This document shows, piece after piece, positions 7,164 to 10,337 of a DNA stretch of 10,337 bases (within the stretch, counting starts at the first letter, position 1; every line of letters starts with the position of its first letter). The translations under genes and the position numbers were made by a program. This DNA comes from Pseudomonadota bacterium (lineage in GTDB: Bacteria > Pseudomonadota > Alphaproteobacteria > Rhizobiales > Xanthobacteraceae), in assembly GCA_021779635.1 (NCBI GenBank), contig JAJYAH010000180.1, positions 1-10,337 on the forward strand. Direction: 5' to 3'. The notes under the pieces are model-generated. The model had not been told where the DNA came from, searched no databases, and saw only the letters and a list, made by a program, of their open reading frames with translations.

Positions 7164-7404
7164 ATGCCCAACAAGAATCGTTCGTATCCCCCGGGGAAAA
7201 CGACAATACGATCCTGATAATCCTGGAAATGATAATCCGGAAGAGCTGCATAATCCCGGGGCCGTGCTCAGAAGGCTGCTCGACAACAAGTCTTGCTCGC
7301 CTCGCGGACAGGACGAGGTATCAGCCCTGCATCCAATTACTTGTGATGTTTGCGCAGATAGGCGTGAAGCGAATCCGTACCGGTCTCGGCCAGCAAAGTC
7401 TTGA
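7164..7404 (+). pseudogene. Possible small Asp/Asn/Pro-rich protein gene, frameshifted at a C5-G4-A4 run
   Basis: An ATG at 7164 follows a strong ribosome binding site (GGGAGA, 7154-7159, 4 nt spacing), but the frame stops after 17 codons (TGA at 7215-7217). Just before that is the run CCCCCGGGGAAAA (7188-7200). Removing one base there joins the start to a frame reading DPDNPGNDNPEELHNPG (codons 7210-7260) and running on to a stop at 7402-7404. That segment has a repeating DNP pattern that looks coding, unlike the two other frames. The last ~68 bp overlap the convergent gene at 7337-7552, so the true end may be earlier. It may be a decayed gene, a sequencing error in the run, or a chance arrangement. 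I do not recognise the product and infer no function. Confidence 0.33.
7213..7257 (+). repeat. Short imperfect repeat coding for DNP units
   Basis: TGATAATCC occurs at 7215-7223 and again at 7230-7238, a 15-bp spacing, with a related CATAATCCC at 7249-7257. In the frame of the frameshifted ORF these give DNP, DNP and HNP. The spacing being a multiple of three is what a coding repeat would show. Confidence 0.45.
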
Positions 7405-7552
7405 GCATCATGTCACCGCGCCGGCCCTTCGCAAAATGCTCGCCATAGGTTTTTCGCAGCGACTTGACGCGGGCGTTGCCATGCTTCTTGTCGATGCGGC
7501 CGGTCGTATCGCGGTGCCGTCCGTCCAAGCTCTTCTTGGTCTTCTTAGCCAT
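7337..7552 (-). CDS. Small basic conserved-looking protein, function unknown
   Basis: A 71-aa, highly charged protein (many Lys, Arg, His) beginning MAKKTKKSLDGRHRDTTGR and ending LHAYLRKHHK. There is no signal peptide, membrane segment or Cys. The middle (about residues 28-62, VKSLRKTYGEHFAKGRRGD then MMLKTLLAETG) looks like two helices. The start is well supported: GGGAGG lies on the - strand at 7558-7563, 5 nt before the ATG. I have the impression of similar short proteins in rhizobial genomes, where they are annotated as hypothetical, but recognise no domain. Its high positive charge would fit nucleic-acid or ribosome binding, which is only a guess. It stands alone; the frameshifted ORF converges on its 3' end. 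An overlapping - strand frame at 7408-7629 is a shadow with poor composition. Confidence 0.75.
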   Translation of the reverse strand: MAKKTKKSLDGRHRDTTGRIDKKHGNARVKSLRKTYGEHFAKGRRGDMMLKTLLAETGTDSLHAYLRKHHK

Positions 7553-7707
7553 TTGATCCTCCCGAAATGACGAACTAAAGTATGAAGCCTATCATGGTCA
7601 CGGAGAAACGTGTAGTCGGTTGTGCCCATTGGCTGTTAAGAAATCGATCAGGCGTTCTTGCCGATCAATGGCATGAGTTATCGCACTACGGACTCAAGGT
7701 GATTTTT

Positions 7708-7736
7708 TTGACGGGGCCTGCTTCGATCGATTGAAT
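7708..7736 (+). promoter_or_regulatory. Candidate sigma-70 promoter for the gene at 7777
   Basis: TTGACG (7708-7713, 5 of 6 to TTGACA), a 17-bp spacer, and TTGAAT (7731-7736, 4 of 6 to TATAAT). A start around 7743 would leave a leader of about 34 nt before the TTG start codon at 7777. A run of seven T (7703-7709) overlaps the -35 element, which could act as an UP-like sequence. No experimental support. Confidence 0.35.
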
Positions 7737-7776
7737 GCCGCTGCCCGCGCGCCTCGACCGCGGCGATGCGTGATGG

Positions 7777-8115
7777 TTGAACAAGCAGAATAGAACAGGC
7801 GAGTTAGGACGGTCTTCAATATTACGAAATCTATCCGGTCCGGTTGCGATCACAGCCTCCCTACTCTTAGCTACAGCGACATTTGCTGCACCGTCGCACG
7901 GAAAAAGTCACGTGGCGCGTCGCTGGCACGGATATGGCTTTTCCCGGCTATCGCAGACCCAGCAAATCGAATGGGAGTCGAAACGGGCGCAGAATCGGCC
8001 TCCGGCCTATTGGTACGGCGGCACGGGTTTCTATCGGGGGCGCTGGACGGGCGACGGTTTCGGCCCGCGCTGGACACAGGCACCGATCGGGAATGTATCG
8101 AATTGCGGTCGATAG
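7777..8115 (+). CDS. Small secreted protein of unknown function
   Basis: A 112-aa protein with a signal-peptide-like N-terminus (hydrophobic residues about 22-38, SGPVAITASLLLATATFAA, likely cleavage near 37-38). The mature part is aromatic- and Gly-rich: YWYGGTGFYRGRWTGDGFG, then WTQAPIGNVSNCGR at the C-terminus. I recognise this ending as typical of short exported proteins common in Bradyrhizobium-type genomes, where a Cys usually sits in the GFGPC position; here that residue is Arg97, leaving one Cys (110). Function is unknown. The start is uncertain: a stop at 7771-7773 leaves TTG 7777 as the only near start, with no good ribosome binding site. The first ~35 codons use AT-rich codons (AGA, TTA, ATA) unlike the Tad genes. 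It could be a weakly expressed or decaying gene. It converges on the gene at 8293-8685. Confidence 0.65.
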   Translation: MNKQNRTGELGRSSILRNLSGPVAITASLLLATATFAAPSHGKSHVARRWHGYGFSRLSQTQQIEWESKRAQNRPPAYWYGGTGFYRGRWTGDGFGPRWTQAPIGNVSNCGR

Positions 8116-8186
8116 ACGATGGCGGCCGAATCTGAATACGATCCTGCCGGAAAATTCCTTAAGTCAAACGCCCCCAGTCAAAGAAA

Positions 8187-8213
8187 CGGCCTCAGCGGGC
8201 TGCGCTGAGGCCG
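8187..8213 (-). terminator. Intrinsic terminator (11-bp stem) between convergent genes
   Basis: CGGCCTCAGCG (8187-8197) pairs perfectly with CGCTGAGGCCG (8203-8213) around a 5-nt loop. Read on the - strand, the stem is followed by TTTCTTT, so it is a good Rho-independent terminator for the Gly/His-rich gene ending at 8293. On the + strand it lies 71 nt past the gene ending at 8115 but has no T-run, so it may stop that transcript less efficiently. Confidence 0.75.
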
Positions 8214-8238
8214 GTCGGTCTTGGATCGCCGGGAAACT

Positions 8239-8278
8239 TCCTGCAATCGCTTGGCAATCGGCCCAGCCGATTGCAGGA
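8239..8278 (-). terminator. Second hairpin with alternative pairings just after the Gly/His-rich gene
   Basis: TCCTGCAATCG (8239-8249) pairs perfectly with CGATTGCAGGA (8268-8278) around an 18-nt loop. A competing shorter hairpin uses CAATCGG (8255-8261) with CCGATTG (8267-8273) around 5 nt. CAATCG occurs twice (8244-8249, 8255-8260), so the right arm can pair with either copy. On the - strand it begins 14 nt after the stop codon and is followed by only AAGTTT. It may be an auxiliary terminator or an mRNA-protecting structure. Confidence 0.5.
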
Positions 8279-8292
8279 TCAAAAATTCGCAA

Positions 8293-8685
8293 TCAGCCGC
8301 AGATCTGTACGCGGCGTATTCGCCAGCCGTGGCGCGTCATGACGCGACGCCGGACCAGATAGCAAGCGGGCTCGCCTTCGTAATAACCTTCGTAGCCGTA
8401 GGGATAGTCATATCCCGGGCCCCAAAAACCGAAACCAAAGCCGCCGCCGCGGAAACCACCTCCTCGGAAACCACCACCGTGGAAACCGCCGCCATGACCG
8501 CCACCGCCACCGTGACCGCCACCACCCCCATGACCTCCACCGCCATGGGCGAGGGCCGCCGTGCTGGAAGCGCCCAGCAAGACAGCCGATGTGCCGACAA
8601 CGCCGAAGCCACAAATGGCGGCCAAGGCTATCACCGACAAACCGCGCGTCAGCATGTTGCGGTAGCTCGTACCGTTCCGGGCCAT
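8293..8685 (-). CDS. Secreted Gly/His-rich small protein
   Basis: A 130-aa protein. The N-terminus has a long hydrophobic segment (about residues 13-40) and a signal peptidase I site ALA-H (44-47). The mature protein starts with a Gly/His tract (47-90): HGGGG/HGGGGG units, then FHGGGFRGGGFRGGGFGFGF. A Tyr-rich stretch (92-104) follows, then a basic tail with CYLVRRRVMTRHGW and a final Cys129. The last part resembles the ending of many short exported proteins in Bradyrhizobium-like genomes. His in a Gly background suggests possible metal binding or a flexible cell-envelope role, but no function is established. The start at 8685 is chosen over 8757 because GGAAGGA lies just upstream and the signal peptide then begins properly. 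The triplet-rich coding repeat makes the tract length prone to variation. Its 3' end faces the gene at 7777-8115, with a terminator between. Confidence 0.8.
   Translation of the reverse strand: MARNGTSYRNMLTRGLSVIALAAICGFGVVGTSAVLLGASSTAALAHGGGGHGGGGGHGGGGGHGGGFHGGGFRGGGFRGGGFGFGFWGPGYDYPYGYEGYYEGEPACYLVRRRVMTRHGWRIRRVQICG
8416..8544 (-). repeat. Triplet-rich coding repeat (Gly/His, Gly/Phe/Arg)
   Basis: The DNA here is a run of CCACC/CCGCC/TGACC-like units (+ strand) coding for residues 48-90 of the Gly/His-rich protein. Two zones are visible: GGGGGH units of 18 bp next to the signal peptide (about 8484-8544), then GGGF[HR] units of 15 bp (about 8440-8484). Confidence 0.7.
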
Positions 8686-9067
8686 TGATATTCCTTCCCT
8701 GACCCGTGCACGCACAGGCAAATTGCAAAAATTATCGTCAATGACGGTAGGTGCCACGGACGTCGTGGGTCAAATCACCTCAAGGTTATCCTCGCCAGGT
8801 CCGATGCGGATCGGCCAATCGCGGATCGGCACATCGCAACAAACGTCGCATGACCATCACAATCGAATGCCGAAAGGTCGCATTTCAGATCCGGTCTCTC
8901 CGCACCCTCGTGTTGAGCGTGAATCCTGAAGGTTGACAAGCTTTGCAGCGCACCGATCGCGCTGGCCCGACATCGCAGGCCATTGTAGAAAGCCTGAAAA
9001 GCCTGCAACGTCCGGCTCCGCCTGCCCGGTTTGATTTCCATCCGTTCAATTGAAGACCGAGAGAAGC
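8686..9067. other. Divergent intergenic region upstream of the Gly/His-rich gene and the aminopeptidase
   Basis: No convincing gene is present; the short + strand frames at 8723-8936 lack a ribosome binding site. On the + strand a perfect TTGACA lies at 8933-8938, but no good -10 follows at 16-18 bp. On the - strand, GATAAT (8733-8738 on the + strand as ATTATC) could be a -10 for the Gly/His-rich gene. A 15-bp tandem repeat lies at 8806-8835. Near the aminopeptidase, AAAGCCTG occurs at 8989-8996 and 8998-9005, and GCAGGC (8975-8980) can pair with GCCTGC (9001-9006). Confidence 0.45.
8806..8835. repeat. 15-bp tandem direct repeat in the divergent intergenic region
   Basis: GCGGATCGGCCAATC (8806-8820) is followed at once by GCGGATCGGCACATC (8821-8835), two copies with 2 mismatches (CA versus AC). 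It lies between two divergently read genes, about 120 bp and 230 bp from their starts. It may be a tandem operator or a slippage duplication. Confidence 0.6.
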
Positions 9068-10337
9068 ATGAATTCAGTGTTCGAGACCGCGCCCGCCACA
9101 TCGGCTATTCCGATCACGTTTGCGACCAAGGCGACATGGGAGGCGATCTCAGCCAACCTCCCCGCGCCGGCCCGGCAATTCGCCCAAAGTCATGGCTTTG
9201 CTGCAACACCCGGCGCATGCCTCGCCCTGCCCTCGGCGGACGGACAAATCGCACAGGTCGTCTTCGGCCTGGAAGACGAGACCAGCAAATTCCTCGACCC
9301 GTTCAGGCCCGGCCAGTTGCCTGGCCTGCTGCCACCGGGCGTCTATCGCTTTGCCAATGCGCCGCACGACACACGTCTTGCGGTCCTCGCCTTCGCGCTC
9401 GGCAGTTATCGATTCCGCCGCTACCGCAAGGCGGATGCAGTTGACGTCAGGCTGGTGCCGCCCGATGGTATCGACATCGCGACGATTGCCCGAACGGCGG
9501 AAGCCGCGGCACTTGCCCGCGATCTCATCAACACGCCGGCGAACGACATGGGACCGGAGGAGCTGGCGCAGGCGGCTCAGAATCTTGCAAAGCGTTTCGG
9601 CGCCAGTTTCAACTGCATCGTCGGCGACGATCTCATGCGGCAGAACTTTCCGCTGATTCATGCGGTCGGCATGGCGTCGTCACGCGCGCCGCGCCTGATC
9701 GACTTGACCTGGGGCGAACCGACTCATCCCAAGGTGACGCTGATTGGCAAGGGGGTCTGCTTCGACACCGGCGGGCTGGATCTGAAACCGTCCAGCGGCA
9801 TGCTGATCATGAAGAAGGACATGGGCGGGGCCGCCAACGTGCTGGCGCTGGCGTCGATGGTGATGGATGCCAGGCTCAAGGTGCGCTTGCGGGTTCTGAT
9901 TCCGGCGGTCGAGAACGCGGTCGCGGGCAACGCCTTCCGCCCGCTCGATATCTTCCCCTCGCGCAAGGGACTGAGCGTGGAGATCGGCAATACCGACGCC
10001 GAAGGCCGGCTGGTGCTGGCCGACGCGCTGGCGCTTGCCGACGAGGAAAGGCCCGATCTGCTCATCGATATGGGGACCCTGACCGGTGCGGCGCGCGTAG
10101 CGCTGGGCCCGGATTTGCCGCCGTTCTACACCAATGACGAGACACTGGCGCAGGACGTCGCACGCTGCGCGAAAGAGGAGAACGATCCGTTGTGGCGATT
10201 GCCGTTGTGGCCGGCGTACGATAGCTGGCTCGATTCCAAGGTCGCCAATATCAACAACGCGCCGTCCGGCACGTTTGCCGGCTCCATCACCTGCGCGCTG
10301 TTCCTGCAGCGTTTCGTCGAGAACGCCAAAAGCTGGC
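9068..10337 (+). CDS. Leucyl aminopeptidase family M17, 3' truncated by the window
   Basis: 423 residues are visible and the frame is open at the end; relatives are about 450-460 aa, so roughly 30-40 residues are missing. M17 enzymes are hexameric cytoplasmic di-metal (Zn/Mn) exopeptidases that remove N-terminal residues in peptide turnover. The N-terminal half (to about 180) is the more variable domain. The catalytic domain shows GKGVCFDTGGLDLKP, MKKDMGG, and NTDAEGR. By alignment to PepA, the metal ligands are Lys228, Asp233, Asp251, Asp310 and Glu312, and the catalytic pair is Lys240 and Arg314; all are present with the expected spacing. INTPANDMGP (near residue 160) is also typical. The ATG at 9068 follows GAGAGAAG (9059-9066); an in-frame TTG at 9050 is less likely. 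It has no functional link to the Tad genes. It could be called pepA or pepB-like, so I give no symbol. Confidence 0.95.
   Translation, partial: MNSVFETAPATSAIPITFATKATWEAISANLPAPARQFAQSHGFAATPGACLALPSADGQIAQVVFGLEDETSKFLDPFRPGQLPGLLPPGVYRFANAPHDTRLAVLAFALGSYRFRRYRKADAVDVRLVPPDGIDIATIARTAEAAALARDLINTPANDMGPEELAQAAQNLAKRFGASFNCIVGDDLMRQNFPLIHAVGMASSRAPRLIDLTWGEPTHPKVTLIGKGVCFDTGGLDLKPSSGMLIMKKDMGGAANVLALASMVMDARLKVRLRVLIPAVENAVAGNAFRPLDIFPSRKGLSVEIGNTDAEGRLVLADALALADEERPDLLIDMGTLTGAARVALGPDLPPFYTNDETLAQDVARCAKEENDPLWRLPLWPAYDSWLDSKVANINNAPSGTFAGSITCALFLQRFVENAKSW

Noticed and set aside
6944..7570. 208-codon open frame on the + strand across the small-gene region
   Set aside because: It is antisense to the 71-aa gene, which has a strong ribosome binding site, and has no good start of its own.
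8416..8544. CRISPR-like or minisatellite array
   Set aside because: The repeated units are short, irregular and in codon phase; they are explained by the Gly/His-rich coding tract.
8933..8961. Perfect TTGACA upstream of the aminopeptidase as a promoter
   Set aside because: No acceptable -10 hexamer is found at 16-18 bp spacing, so it was not listed as a promoter.

Overview
The window looks like a stretch of a GC-rich alphaproteobacterial chromosome, most likely of the Bradyrhizobium / Rhodopseudomonas / Nitrobacter group (Nitrobacteraceae). This rests on strongly G/C-biased third codon positions, a Caulobacter-type cpa/tad gene order, and small secreted proteins whose C-terminal signatures I associate with that family. 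The placement is inference; no ribosomal or other phylogenetic marker is present.

Positions 1-5844 are the downstream part of a Tad (tight adherence / Flp pilus) operon on the + strand. In order: the 3' end of the outer-membrane secretin cpaC/rcpA, the lipoprotein cpaD, the ParA/MinD-like localisation protein cpaE/tadZ, the secretion ATPase cpaF/tadA, and the two inner-membrane platform proteins tadB and tadC. Gaps are at most 22 bp, cpaD and cpaE overlap by 4 bp, and no internal terminator is visible, so it reads as one transcript. The pilin, prepilin peptidase and cpaB would lie upstream of the window. Together the proteins form a complete drive train: CpaE marks the cell site, CpaF hydrolyses ATP, TadB/TadC pass the motion to the pilin, and CpaC with its pilotin-like partners provides the outer-membrane exit.

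Convergent to tadC, on the - strand, is a separate gene for a TPR lipoprotein of the TadD type (5988-6794). The 143-bp gap between the two genes is rich in hairpins. The tadD upstream region carries a 7-7-7 inverted repeat containing a near-match to the CtrA half-site pair, followed immediately by a 14-bp palindrome. Both are candidate control sites.

Positions 6880-9067 hold small genes and intergenic DNA: an apparently frameshifted small Asp/Asn/Pro-rich ORF (7164-7404), a 71-aa basic conserved-looking protein with a very good ribosome binding site (7337-7552, -), a small secreted protein starting at TTG (7777-8115, +), and a Gly/His-rich secreted protein (8293-8685, -). The last two converge on a pair of strong hairpins, one a good intrinsic terminator for the - strand gene. 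The final stretch (9068 to the window end) is an M17 leucyl aminopeptidase with every metal-binding and catalytic residue visible, cut off by the window.

I see no CRISPR array, transposase, prophage gene, tRNA or rRNA. Nothing here is convincingly a new multi-gene system. The observations most worth checking are the tadD control region, the frameshifted ORF, the alternative hairpins at 8187-8278, and the divergent CpaE P-loop with its C-terminal amphipathic tail.
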